Assembly (NCBI GenBank): GCA_016784625.1
Contig: JADHUF010000004.1
Span: 1-35,190 of the forward strand
Origin: Candidatus Nitrosopumilus sp.
GTDB taxonomy: Archaea > Thermoproteota > Nitrososphaeria > Nitrososphaerales > Nitrosopumilaceae
Length of the DNA stretch: 35,190 nucleotides
Direction: 5' to 3'
Positions 16,443 through 23,461 of the stretch are shown here, one piece after another. The notes beneath the pieces were generated by a model. The model was not told where the DNA came from. It saw only the letters and a list, made by a program, of their open reading frames with translations, and ran no database searches. The position numbers were made by a program, and so were the translations under genes. Position 1 is the stretch's first letter. The number at the start of each line of letters is the position of its first letter.

Positions 16443-17594
16443 TTAGATTGCAGGAACTGCAATACCACGATCAATCATTTTCAGAGCAGTGTCAGCTTTT
16501 AGACACATTGGTACTCCGTTTGATTCTTTCATTACAAGGCTAAATCCTTCACGACATTCAATCTCTACGGCATCAATGCCAGCAGTAGTTTGTGCACGTG
16601 GAGAAATCCAAGCTAGTTGAATATCTTTTGCCTTTTCAATGAATTGTGCTCTAAGTTCTTGCTTATCCTCATCGGTTAGTTCTGATGCTTTTTCACGAAG
16701 TTCCATCTTAAAGGCCTTCATCTCTGCTACTCTATCTAAAATTGCAGATTTGTGCTCTTGAGATATTTTGATCTTCATTTCAGCCATGTGATTCTTGAAT
16801 TTCATTTTGAGTTCTGATTTTTTCTCTTCCAAATCACCACGCTTTTCTTCATATTTCATTCGGATCTCATCTCGTCTATCATCAGAATTTTCATGTTTGT
16901 CCATGATCATTGATTTTAGACGTGGAGATAGATCATGTTTTTCTTTCATTCTATCTAGTGCATCATGGTGTTTGTCTTTGAAATCCATTGCAACATCATG
17001 ATGTTCTTTTTTGTAGTCATCTCGTTCTTCAGGTGACATGTTACACCATTCTGTTACTTTGGCTAGTTTTTCAGGATCATCAATTGCAGTTTCTAGTTCT
17101 TCAGGTGACATGTTACAGAATCTTTTGTATTCAGCTTTATGATCAGTAATTGATTTATGTTGTTTTTTCATCTCATCAACTAACATTTTATGCTTTTCAA
17201 GAAATGCATCAATTGCAGCTTCTCGTTCATCTCCAAACCAATTACAATGATTTGCTATTCTATCTGCAAATTCTTCTAGTCTTGGATGGTTTGCAAAGAA
17301 TTGACGTTTTTCCTCATCAGTCATATTACAGAAAGCATCTAGTCGATCATCAAGATCATGAGATTTACTATTGGAATTATCTGATTCTTCTTTAGTATCA
17401 TCAACAGTTTCAATTTCTGCTGAATCATCAATATCAACTTCGTCTTGTACATCAGAGTTTTCTGCAGCATTAACAGTAATTTCTACTGAATCTGATACCT
17501 CAACACTATCGGATTGGGCATATGCTGCACTTGCAGAAACACCAAATACCATAATTAGAGATAAAACAATGCTTAGAAGTTCTCTACTTTTCAT
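16443..17594 (-). CDS. Secreted charged coiled-coil protein with Cys-Asn-Met repeats
   Basis: From the ATG at 17594 the protein is 383 residues: a signal peptide (M-K-S-R-E-L-L..., cleavage likely after A-Y-A near 26), an acidic Ser/Asp/Val region to about 75, four repeats centred on Cys-Asn pairs at 89-90, 117-118, 160-161 and 184-185, then Lys/Glu/His-rich helix (190-330), and a C-terminal module with Cys347 and Cys364. This last C-R-E-G...C-L-K-x-x-T-A pattern recurs in thaumarchaeal exported proteins. Three of the four repeats read C-N-M-T or C-N-M-S, so each cysteine is followed by an N-glycosylation sequon. A longer start at 17642 is possible, but TTTATATG at 17616-17623 (minus) fits a leaderless start at 17594. 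Function unknown; metal binding by Met/His/Cys is conceivable. Confidence 0.75.
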   Translation of the reverse strand: MKSRELLSIVLSLIMVFGVSASAAYAQSDSVEVSDSVEITVNAAENSDVQDEVDIDDSAEIETVDDTKEESDNSNSKSHDLDDRLDAFCNMTDEEKRQFFANHPRLEEFADRIANHCNWFGDEREAAIDAFLEKHKMLVDEMKKQHKSITDHKAEYKRFCNMSPEELETAIDDPEKLAKVTEWCNMSPEERDDYKKEHHDVAMDFKDKHHDALDRMKEKHDLSPRLKSMIMDKHENSDDRRDEIRMKYEEKRGDLEEKKSELKMKFKNHMAEMKIKISQEHKSAILDRVAEMKAFKMELREKASELTDEDKQELRAQFIEKAKDIQLAWISPRAQTTAGIDAVEIECREGFSLVMKESNGVPMCLKADTALKMIDRGIAVPAI

Positions 17595-17688
17595 TACAAA
17601 ACGTTTAGGCTTTTCCATATAAAGAATATCGGATGATATCATCGCAAGTATTAATAGAAATGAGTCAATTTTTGGGTAGATTTATGAA

Positions 17689-17895
17689 TTATACAGTTAG
17701 TAATTCTTTTTTGAAATCATCTACGCTTCGCTCAAAACCACAATGACTACAAACATGCCAATATTGCGCTTTTAGGGATTTTAATGGCACAACATACCCT
17801 TCCAAAGACAACACGCTAGTACAATTTGGACATGACAAAGGAACTTTCCATTCTCCTATCCATTGTGGACCAGAACTATATTCTTCTTGACTCAT
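17689..17895 (-). CDS. Small zinc-ribbon protein
   Basis: The product of 68 residues (M-S-Q-E-E-Y-S-S...) has C-P-N-C and C-S-H-C pairs about 29 residues apart, a rubredoxin-like zinc ribbon, with conserved-looking Trp residues in W-I-G-E-W before it. The open frame extends up to 18003, but GATATATC at 17917-17924 lies 26 nt before the ATG at 17895, so I take the shorter leaderless start. Function unknown; a single-stranded nucleic acid or protein-binding adaptor is typical for such ribbons. Confidence 0.65.
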   Translation of the reverse strand: MSQEEYSSGPQWIGEWKVPLSCPNCTSVLSLEGYVVPLKSLKAQYWHVCSHCGFERSVDDFKKELLTV

Positions 17896-18036
17896 GACAT
17901 ACATACAGCAACTTTTGATATATCGAGTGTGGAATTTCATTAGTTTTTGAGATTCCTTTTTGGTAAATTTTTTATAAAAAAATCCTAGATCAAAATAATT
18001 CATAAACTCTTAACTCCGTTTTATCATAGATTTTAC

Positions 18037-18080
18037 CATTTTGGAGCCCAAAATGTACAAAAAATTCCCTTGTCTTTATC
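18037..18080 (+). promoter_or_regulatory. Composite promoter A: palindrome + AAAAATTCC + TATA
   Basis: CATTTTGG (18037-18044), spacer AGC, CCAAAATG (18048-18055) form an 8-bp inverted repeat. AAAAATTCC follows at 18060-18068 and CTTTATC at 18074-18080. The start codon GTG is at 18104. The same order and the same six-base gap between AAAAATTCC and the TATA core recur near 18554 and 32235. Confidence 0.65.
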
Positions 18081-18103
18081 TTACAATTTAGCTATTACTA
18101 TGT

Positions 18104-18487
18104 GTGGCATTAGTTGAAGTACAAAAACCAGGTGAAAGTCAAGTACAAAGATATGATAGAATTTTAAATTCTGCACAAAAGATCCTGATAAAATTAGGAT
18201 TAACAGAAAATGAATCAAGAGTGTATGTATATCTTAACATAAATGGATCAAAAAAAGCAAGAGAGATTTCTAAAGACCAAAGAATTCCCAGAACAGAAAC
18301 TTATCATTTATTAACTGCATTGCACAAAAAAGGACTAGTATCCATAGTTTCAGAACGAATCACAGTATTTGAGGGAATAGAATTTGAAAAAGTACTTGAT
18401 ATTTTAATTTCTAATGAATTAAAAAGAATTGAAGAGCTTCAGTTTATGAGAAATGAGTTAAATGAATTGTGGAAAGCAAATTTTTAA
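18104..18487 (+). CDS. TrmB-like winged-helix transcription regulator
   Basis: The 127-residue protein has a TrmB/MarR-type winged helix: L-G-L-T-E-N-E-S-R-V-Y-V-Y-L (31-44), A-R-E-I-S (52-56), the recognition helix region I-P-R-T-E-T-Y-H-L-L-T-A-L (61-73) and the wing G-L-V-S-I-V (77-82), then a C-terminal helix rich in Glu/Leu for dimerisation. There is no sugar-binding TrmB domain. Start is GTG at 18104; the ATG at 18100 is out of frame and stops after five codons. It is preceded by composite promoter A, whose palindrome may be its own operator (inference). Small HTH proteins of this kind are numerous in Thaumarchaea. Confidence 0.82.
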   Translation: MALVEVQKPGESQVQRYDRILNSAQKILIKLGLTENESRVYVYLNINGSKKAREISKDQRIPRTETYHLLTALHKKGLVSIVSERITVFEGIEFEKVLDILISNELKRIEELQFMRNELNELWKANF

Positions 18488-18529
18488 GATTAACCCAAGA
18501 TTCTAAACACTTTTTGTTCCTAAAATTGA

Positions 18530-18574
18530 CCAAAATGGACTAGAAAATACAAGAAAAATTCCACTCTCCTTATG
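18530..18574 (+). promoter_or_regulatory. Composite promoter B: CCAAAATG + AAAAATTCC + TATA
   Basis: CCAAAATG is at 18530-18537, AAAAATTCC at 18554-18562 and CCTTATG at 18568-18574. From AAAAATTCC through TTACAA it aligns without gaps to promoter A. The CCAAAATG site is 12 nt further from AAAAATTCC than in A, about one helical turn, and its left palindrome arm is not preserved. Confidence 0.6.
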
Positions 18575-18593
18575 TTACAAGTTCACGTAGTTA

Positions 18594-18668
18594 ATGTGCG
18601 AACGTCCTAATTCGTAAAGAATACTCGTTGGGCAGATAGAGCATGTTTCAACGAGGTATTTTTATTTT
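18594..18668 (+). ncRNA. Candidate structured small RNA
   Basis: Downstream of promoter B there is no sizeable reading frame, only a 7-residue ORF. The predicted start is about 18594. Two hairpins follow: TGCGAA (18597-18602) with TTCGTA (18611-18616), one G-U pair; and ATACTCGTTG (18621-18630) with CAACGAG-g-TAT (18649-18659), ten pairs with one bulged G and an 18-nt loop. A T run (18659-18668) ends the unit 5 nt before the convergent gene's stop. The T run is on the plus-strand side only, so it would terminate a plus transcript. Promoter, stems and terminator support a 70-75 nt RNA; function unknown. Confidence 0.5.
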
Positions 18669-18673
18669 CATAA

Positions 18674-18949
18674 TTAATCAGAAATTATCTCAACGAAATG
18701 CTCTCCATCAGGAGTATTACATTGTCGTGGATAGGATTCCATAGCTGAATTACCAGCAGCAATACATTCTTCAAAATTAGTAATTGTGGGATATTGATTA
18801 TGTAGCCATTCGTGAATAGTGATTTTAGGCATTATACAGGGTGTTGTAATACAGTTGAATGTTTCAAACTCATCAATTAATGGAACAAAAAATATCACAA
18901 TTAATACAAAAATTACAATGCCAATAATTATTGCAATATTTTTATTCAT
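18674..18949 (-). CDS. Membrane-anchored small protein with Cys-rich C-terminal motif
   Basis: From the ATG at 18949 the product has 91 residues: a hydrophobic helix (about 4-25, M-N-K-N-I-A-I-I...), then an exposed domain with four cysteines. Its end, F-E-E-C-I-A-A-G-N-S-A-M-E-S-Y-P-R-Q-C, followed by D-G-E-H-F, is a small recurrent domain of exported bacterial and archaeal proteins. The frame is open further upstream, but the 18949 start makes a proper signal anchor and overlaps the DedA gene by ATGA. It is probably co-transcribed with DedA and exposed outside the cell. Function unknown. Confidence 0.7.
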   Translation of the reverse strand: MNKNIAIIIGIVIFVLIVIFFVPLIDEFETFNCITTPCIMPKITIHEWLHNQYPTITNFEECIAAGNSAMESYPRQCNTPDGEHFVEIISD

Positions 18950-19473
18950 ATTCCAAGCCCTATTGCTTCTCCAAAATAGTATCCAGCTAAAATTGTTCCA
19001 GTAGACCAAACACAAGAACCTGCAAATGTATAGAGTACAAATTTTGGAATCCTCATTTTTAGTAATCCGGCTGGAACTGAGATCATTTCTCTCATTACTG
19101 GAATCATTCTTCCCACAAATACTGCCTTATCTCCATACTTTGCAAACCAAATCTCAACTCGTTCTAATTTTTTTTCTGATATTTTGACATATTTCAGATA
19201 ACGAAGTAAGACTACTCGCCCAAGTTTTAATGCAATTAGATAAATTGCTGAAGTTCCAATGGTAGCACCAACTGCACCAAGAATAATCATAGGAATTACA
19301 CCAATTAATGGAATGCCTTGCTGTGATGCCAAGAATCCTGCTGTTGGAAATATTGCTAGAGTAGGAATTGGTGGAACTATAGTCTCAATTAGGGCAGCTA
19401 GGAAAATTCCCTCATAGAGATGATCTCCTAGAAACTCTGCAATCCAGACTAGAAATGAGTCAAACGGTTCCAT
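18946..19473 (-). CDS. DedA-family (SNARE-associated) membrane protein
   Basis: The 175-residue protein has the DedA features E-T-I-V-P-P-I-P near residue 30, G-R-M-I-P-V-M-R (about 120-127), V-P-A-G-L-L-K-M and a C-terminal W-S-T-G-T-I-L-A-G-Y-Y-F-G membrane helix. DedA proteins act in lipid-carrier or phospholipid flipping across the membrane and in envelope homeostasis. Translation could begin at GTG 19497, but TAATTTAG near 19498-19505 (minus) is about 28 nt upstream of the ATG at 19473, which I prefer. It is followed by the overlapping small membrane-anchored gene. A polyprenyl-phosphate role would link it to the GPT enzyme at 5.2-6.2 kb, but that is inference. Confidence 0.85.
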   Translation of the reverse strand: MEPFDSFLVWIAEFLGDHLYEGIFLAALIETIVPPIPTLAIFPTAGFLASQQGIPLIGVIPMIILGAVGATIGTSAIYLIALKLGRVVLLRYLKYVKISEKKLERVEIWFAKYGDKAVFVGRMIPVMREMISVPAGLLKMRIPKFVLYTFAGSCVWSTGTILAGYYFGEAIGLGI

Positions 19474-19601
19474 TTGTTTCTGGCAATGAAATCTCACTAA
19501 ATTACCTTACGAGTGAAAACTTTTACTTAATCATATTTTGTGTCTAAGATTTGGGTATAAAATGGAGGATTTGCTTTATAGTAATTCAACACGAATTAAT
19601 C

Positions 19602-20228
19602 ATGAACAAATCTTTTCCAATTATTATTGCAATAATAATAGTTGGTGTCATTTCTGCATATGCATTATCACCATACTTTACTGAATCAACTATAGATGAA
19701 GCATTACCAACTGGAGCTATTATTCAATCAGATACAGAAGGAATTATGGAAGAGATGATGGATGAAGAAGTTGAAACTATGGAAGAGATGATGGATGAAG
19801 AAGTTGAAACTATGGAAGAGATGATGGATGAAGAAGTTGAAACTATGGAAGAGATGATAGATGAAGAAGTTGAAACTATGGAAGAGATGATGGATAAAAG
19901 TATTCCAACGTCTTATGACGGAACATTCATCGGTATTGGTGATGGAATTCATGATGCTCAAGGATATGCATATACAATTCCATTAGAAGATGGAAGCAAC
20001 GTACTAAGATTAGAAAACTTTAGATCAACTAATGGTCCAGACTTGTATGTTTACTTGTCAACGGATGATAATGCATCAGAGTTTATCAATCTAGGAGAAT
20101 TAAAAGCAAACAAAGGAAACCAAAATTATGAAATTCCAGAGGATGTGGATCTAAGCAAATACAATAAAGTTCTGATTTGGTGTAAAGCCTTTAGTGTTTT
20201 GTTTGGAAGTGCAGAATTATCTTCCTAA
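19602..20228 (+). CDS. Exported DM13-domain protein with acidic Met-rich tandem repeat
   Basis: From the ATG at 19602 (TATA TTTATA near 19575-19580) the protein has 208 residues. A signal anchor (M-N-K-S-F-P-I-I-I-A...) is followed by a linker containing four near-identical 11-residue units M-E-E-M-M-D-E-E-V-E-T and a fifth partial one, then a DM13 domain from about 100 on, recognisable by Y-D-G-T-F, G-P-D-L-Y-V-Y-L-S and the conserved cysteine in V-L-I-W-C-K-A-F-S-V-L-F-G. DM13 domains are extracellular and are proposed to take part in redox reactions. The Met/Glu-rich linker could bind metal or simply space the domain from the membrane; neither is proven. No neighbour is clearly in the same operon. 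Confidence 0.82.
   Translation: MNKSFPIIIAIIIVGVISAYALSPYFTESTIDEALPTGAIIQSDTEGIMEEMMDEEVETMEEMMDEEVETMEEMMDEEVETMEEMIDEEVETMEEMMDKSIPTSYDGTFIGIGDGIHDAQGYAYTIPLEDGSNVLRLENFRSTNGPDLYVYLSTDDNASEFINLGELKANKGNQNYEIPEDVDLSKYNKVLIWCKAFSVLFGSAELSS
19746..19895 (+). repeat. 33-bp in-frame tandem repeat, 4.5 copies
   Basis: Units start at 19746, 19779, 19812 and 19845, with a partial copy from 19878. The first three are identical and the fourth differs by one G-to-A change (Met to Ile). Near identity at DNA level indicates recent expansion by slippage or unequal recombination. Confidence 0.95.
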
Positions 20229-20261
20229 ATTCTTTTTTAAAAAGCATGTATTAGTTACATA

Positions 20262-20561
20262 ATGGGTTTTCTATCTAATTTTAGAAAAAACTTGCAGGTA
20301 GCAAAAAGAGAAAAAGCTGCTCAAGTTAATGGTAAAAACCTTAAAGGATTACTAAAAAAATTCAAAGAAGAACGAGACAAGATAGAAAAAGAGACAGGAA
20401 TTAGGCCACAAATCGATGACACTACACAAATGTTTATGCAAAAAATTCTAAACGTATGGATTGACGAAGGAAAAGAAATTGATGAGGAAAAATTTTGGTA
20501 TGAAGTTGATCATAATAGACAGTTTACCCATCCAGTTGAGTATTATGAGAAAAAACGCTAG
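20262..20561 (+). CDS. Conserved-looking hypothetical protein
   Basis: The 99-residue, highly charged product is unrecognised. It starts with a basic amphipathic stretch (F-R-K-N-L-Q-V-A-K-R-E-K), continues as Lys/Glu helix to about 45 and ends in an aromatic, mixed-charge segment (E-K-F-W-Y-E-V-D-H-N-R-Q-F-T-H-P-V-E-Y-Y). There is no membrane segment, cysteine or known motif. The ATG at 20262 has GTATTAGTT about 20 nt upstream as a weak TATA candidate. Coding is supported by length and normal codon use for the region. Confidence 0.65.
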   Translation: MGFLSNFRKNLQVAKREKAAQVNGKNLKGLLKKFKEERDKIEKETGIRPQIDDTTQMFMQKILNVWIDEGKEIDEEKFWYEVDHNRQFTHPVEYYEKKR

Positions 20562-20606
20562 TAATACCACCTAAATTAATAATCAGCAAGATTGTAAAAT
20601 CTACAA

Positions 20607-21023
20607 TTGAGTTATAGATTTTTAGATCATGCAACTGATGCAATAATTGAGGTTACAGCAAAAAACCTCAAAGAAGCATTTTCAGTCACATCTGATGCAG
20701 TAATTAATTTAACACTTGATCAAGATAAAGTAGAAGAAAAAGATCAAAAAGAGTTTTCAGCACAAGGAAAAGACCTTAGATATCTTTTATTTAGTTGGAT
20801 TGAAGAGATTACTTTTGTTCTAATTACTCAAGGATTTGCAATAAAGAGAATCGAATTTAATATTGAAGAAAATGAAGGTTATAAGATAATTGCAAAGGCA
20901 TATGGTGAACCACTTGATTTTCATAAACATAATTTCAAGGTAGAAATTAAGGCACCAACATTTTATGAAATGGAGATCAAAGAAGACAATGGTGTTTTTA
21001 TGAAATTTTTACTTGATTTGTAA
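20607..21023 (+). CDS. Archease (tRNA ligase RtcB activator)
   Basis: The 138-residue protein matches archease: D-H-A-T-D-A near the N-terminus (7-12), the G-E-P-L-D-x-H-K-H motif around 100-108, V-E-I-K-A-P-T-F-Y at 112-120 and a C-terminal F-L-L-D-L whose Asp is a metal ligand in this family. Archease helps RtcB ligase reach its active guanylated state in tRNA splicing and RNA repair. Translation starts at TTG (20607). rtcB itself is not in the window. Identification is confident. Confidence 0.92.
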   Translation: MSYRFLDHATDAIIEVTAKNLKEAFSVTSDAVINLTLDQDKVEEKDQKEFSAQGKDLRYLLFSWIEEITFVLITQGFAIKRIEFNIEENEGYKIIAKAYGEPLDFHKHNFKVEIKAPTFYEMEIKEDNGVFMKFLLDL

Positions 21024-21086
21024 TTTTAATAAATTAGAAAAATTAGACAAGCTAGGTTTTAATCACAATACTTTTTGAGCATCAAT

Positions 21087-21230
21087 ATGGGAAAACTGAG
21101 TAGAAATCTTAGAATTTGTGGAGATTGTGGTATTGCATACACTTCTGTCAGCTTTACAAAGTACATTGATCAGTGTCCCATATGCAGTTCAAGAAGATTT
21201 GAGGCAATTGAACTAAAAGTAGAGGAATAA
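21087..21230 (+). CDS. Very small zinc-ribbon protein (47 aa)
   Basis: An ATG at 21087 opens a 47-residue frame with C-G-D-C (11-14) and C-P-I-C (30-33), a compact zinc ribbon, ending in the acidic tail E-L-K-V-E-E. The even spacing of the cysteine pairs and the short gaps to archease upstream and thioredoxin downstream on the same strand make it a real gene. A nucleic-acid or ribosome-associated function would be usual for this size, but none can be assigned. Confidence 0.75.
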   Translation: MGKLSRNLRICGDCGIAYTSVSFTKYIDQCPICSSRRFEAIELKVEE

Positions 21231-21272
21231 ATTTTTCAACATAGATTTTTTAGTAGAACCAATTTTTGAGGT

Positions 21273-21677
21273 ATGTTGTCCGAAGACCCAGAAATTGAGA
21301 AAATAAAACAACGAAAACTAGAAGAGATGCTCAAACAGCAAAGCCAACCCAGAATTGAGCCTGGAATCACAGATTTGAATGACTCTAATTTTGATCAAAT
21401 AGTATCAGCTGAGAATCCTACATTAGTGGATTTTTGGGCTGAATGGTGTGGTCCATGTAAAAGCATGCATCCAATTTTTGAGAGTTTATCAAAAAACTAT
21501 CCAAAAATAAAATTTGCAAGAGTCAATGTAGATAACAATCAAAACATTTCTATGAAGTTTGCAGTTCAATCAATTCCAACATTTATCATGTTCAAGTCAG
21601 GACAAATTGTAGATAAAATGATGGGAGCAGTAGGGGCTCCTGGAATTCATATGATTTGTAAAAAGCATTCAAATTAG
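21273..21677 (+). CDS. Thioredoxin-family protein with PDCD5-like N-terminal helix
   Basis: The 134-residue protein has a thioredoxin fold with W-C-G-P-C at 58-62, the cis-proline segment S-I-P-T-F and a shortened C-terminal helix containing an extra Cys. The first 25 residues (D-P-E-I-E-K-I-K-Q-R-K-L-E-E-M...) resemble the N-terminal helix of archaeal PDCD5/DNA-binding proteins and are absent from ordinary thioredoxins. It should reduce or isomerise disulphides in the cytoplasm; the extension may direct it to a ribosome or nucleic-acid target (inference). Its stop overlaps the end of the convergent aIF5B gene by 4 bp. Confidence 0.85.
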   Translation: MLSEDPEIEKIKQRKLEEMLKQQSQPRIEPGITDLNDSNFDQIVSAENPTLVDFWAEWCGPCKSMHPIFESLSKNYPKIKFARVNVDNNQNISMKFAVQSIPTFIMFKSGQIVDKMMGAVGAPGIHMICKKHSN

Positions 21678-23455
21678 TAAGCGTATGCTGGTTCTTTTGC
21701 TCGTTGAATTTCAACTATTTCATTTAGGACTATTTGTTCTTCAGGACTTAGTTTATGCATAAATGTACTAAGTAATTGTTTTGCCTCATGTGATGGAGGA
21801 AATGTATAGAATATTTCTTCTTCAAATATTTGTCTGCCAATTGTAACATCTTTAACAGAACAAGCAAGCTCATCTCCTGTTTTTGCAGTACTTACTGTTT
21901 TTTTGTCTAGTTGAAGTTGGTGAATATTTCCAACTTTTCTACCAGACATGTTCATAAATGGAATTTTATGTTTAAGATTTCCAACATCTACACGAATTCC
22001 AAATACTGCAGGATTATTATTTCGAAAAACCATTCCCTTCAGAAATGTAAATTTTGAGATTGGGGTTAGTTCTGAAAAGATTGCATCATCTTGATTTGCA
22101 GTGTCTTCTTCAACCCATGCATTGTAATTATCAATTAAACTATAGATTACTTTATCTTCAAAAACTTTGATGTGACTATCTTCTGATTCTTCTTTTGCAT
22201 CAGGTAAAACTTTAACATTAAATGATAAAATAACTCCAAGGTGTCTATCTTTTTCTTTGATTGCTTTTGCTTCTATGATATTTCGTCTATTTACAGGACC
22301 AATGTCAGCTTTTGCAACAGGAACTTGAGAACGTTTTAGCATCTCAATTATGGCCTCAAGTGAGCCTATAGTATCACATTTGAGGATAACACCATCAGTT
22401 TCAGTATCAATGAATACAGATTTCATCTCAGATTCAATAAGTTTAGTGAATTTTTCAATCTCTTGTTTATTTGATGCAACATAAAGAGTACTTCCTGGAA
22501 GTACTCCTTCAAGATCAGGTGATGCGATTTTTAATCCAGCAGCTGCATCTACTTGTGTTATTGGTTTGAATTTATCTCGAGGATCTCGCATCTCATCTAG
22601 TGCTTTTGGTAAAAGTAATGCCTTTGGTTTTATAACTACTACAGAATCTCTTTTAGCTACTACAATACTATTTTCTTTTTTGATTGTTCCATCAATTAGA
22701 ATAATGTTTGCAGTTTGTCCTAATCCAACTTCATCTTTTACTTCCAAAACAATGCCACGTGGATCTTTTTCTTCTTGATTTAGTCTTTTTTGGAGATATT
22801 GTTGTGTCAATCCTACTAACACACTAAGTAGTTCTGGAATCCCAACTCCAGAACGAGCAGATATTGGAACTATTGCAATCTCAGATTTAAAGTCCTTAAC
22901 ACGGTAAAATGCTTCTGATTGATATCCTAAAATAGAAAGAGTGCCCACAACATCATAGATCTTTTGATCAAGATCAGCTTGAATTGATGCATCTTGGTCT
23001 TTAATTGCCTGTGAAATAAACAAAGATTCAGATTTTCGCCAACCAGAAATTTGATCACATTTGTTTAGTGCAACAACAAATGGTACTTTCCTGTTTTGTA
23101 AAATTTTCAAGCTTTCATTTGTTTGTGGCTGAAATCCACGATTAACATCAACTACTAAAATTGCAATGTCAGCTGCAGAACCTCCTCTGGAACGAAGATT
23201 TGTAAAAACTTCGTGTCCTGGAGTATCAATAACTAAAAGTCCTGGAACTTTATTTTCTGATTCTTCAAGTTTTTTGTATAAAATACCACATGTTTCTTTG
23301 ATTGTTTCAGTTGGAAGAAAGCTAGCACCAATATGTTGAGTAATTCCACCTGCTTCTCTACCTTGTACCCCTGTGCCACGAATTCTATCTAAAAGAGATG
23401 TTTTTCCAGAGTCTACATGACCAAGAACTGCCACTATTGGCTGACGAATTTGCAA
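21674..23455 (-). CDS. infB: Translation initiation factor aIF5B (IF-2)
   Basis: The 593-residue GTPase has G1 G-H-V-D-S-G-K-T at 12-19, G3 D-T-P-G-H-E (about 76-81) and G4 N-K-C-D (about 130-133), then IF2 beta-barrel and C-terminal domains ending in the two helices typical of the archaeal/eukaryotic eIF5B form. It promotes subunit joining and places initiator tRNA. The ATG at 23455 lies 6 nt after the ndk stop, closing the operon L7Ae-S28e-L24e-NDK-aIF5B, a conserved archaeal order. It meets thioredoxin tail to tail. Confidence 0.96.
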   Translation of the reverse strand: MQIRQPIVAVLGHVDSGKTSLLDRIRGTGVQGREAGGITQHIGASFLPTETIKETCGILYKKLEESENKVPGLLVIDTPGHEVFTNLRSRGGSAADIAILVVDVNRGFQPQTNESLKILQNRKVPFVVALNKCDQISGWRKSESLFISQAIKDQDASIQADLDQKIYDVVGTLSILGYQSEAFYRVKDFKSEIAIVPISARSGVGIPELLSVLVGLTQQYLQKRLNQEEKDPRGIVLEVKDEVGLGQTANIILIDGTIKKENSIVVAKRDSVVVIKPKALLLPKALDEMRDPRDKFKPITQVDAAAGLKIASPDLEGVLPGSTLYVASNKQEIEKFTKLIESEMKSVFIDTETDGVILKCDTIGSLEAIIEMLKRSQVPVAKADIGPVNRRNIIEAKAIKEKDRHLGVILSFNVKVLPDAKEESEDSHIKVFEDKVIYSLIDNYNAWVEEDTANQDDAIFSELTPISKFTFLKGMVFRNNNPAVFGIRVDVGNLKHKIPFMNMSGRKVGNIHQLQLDKKTVSTAKTGDELACSVKDVTIGRQIFEEEIFYTFPPSHEAKQLLSTFMHKLSPEEQIVLNEIVEIQRAKEPAYAY

Positions 23456-23461
23456 ATCAGA

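Noticed and set aside
18100..18117. Five-codon ORF ATGTGTGGC... overlapping the TrmB-like start
   Set aside because: Too short to support; the GTG at 18104 opens the real 127-residue frame. Its likeness to the ATGTG at promoter B probably reflects promoter homology.
19746..19895. CRISPR-like array
   Set aside because: The 33-bp units are directly adjacent without spacers and keep an open frame; this is a protein tandem repeat.
19728..19961. His/Phe-rich frame antisense to the DM13 repeat
   Set aside because: Its repetitive product is just the complement of the 33-bp repeat; no promoter or family resemblance.
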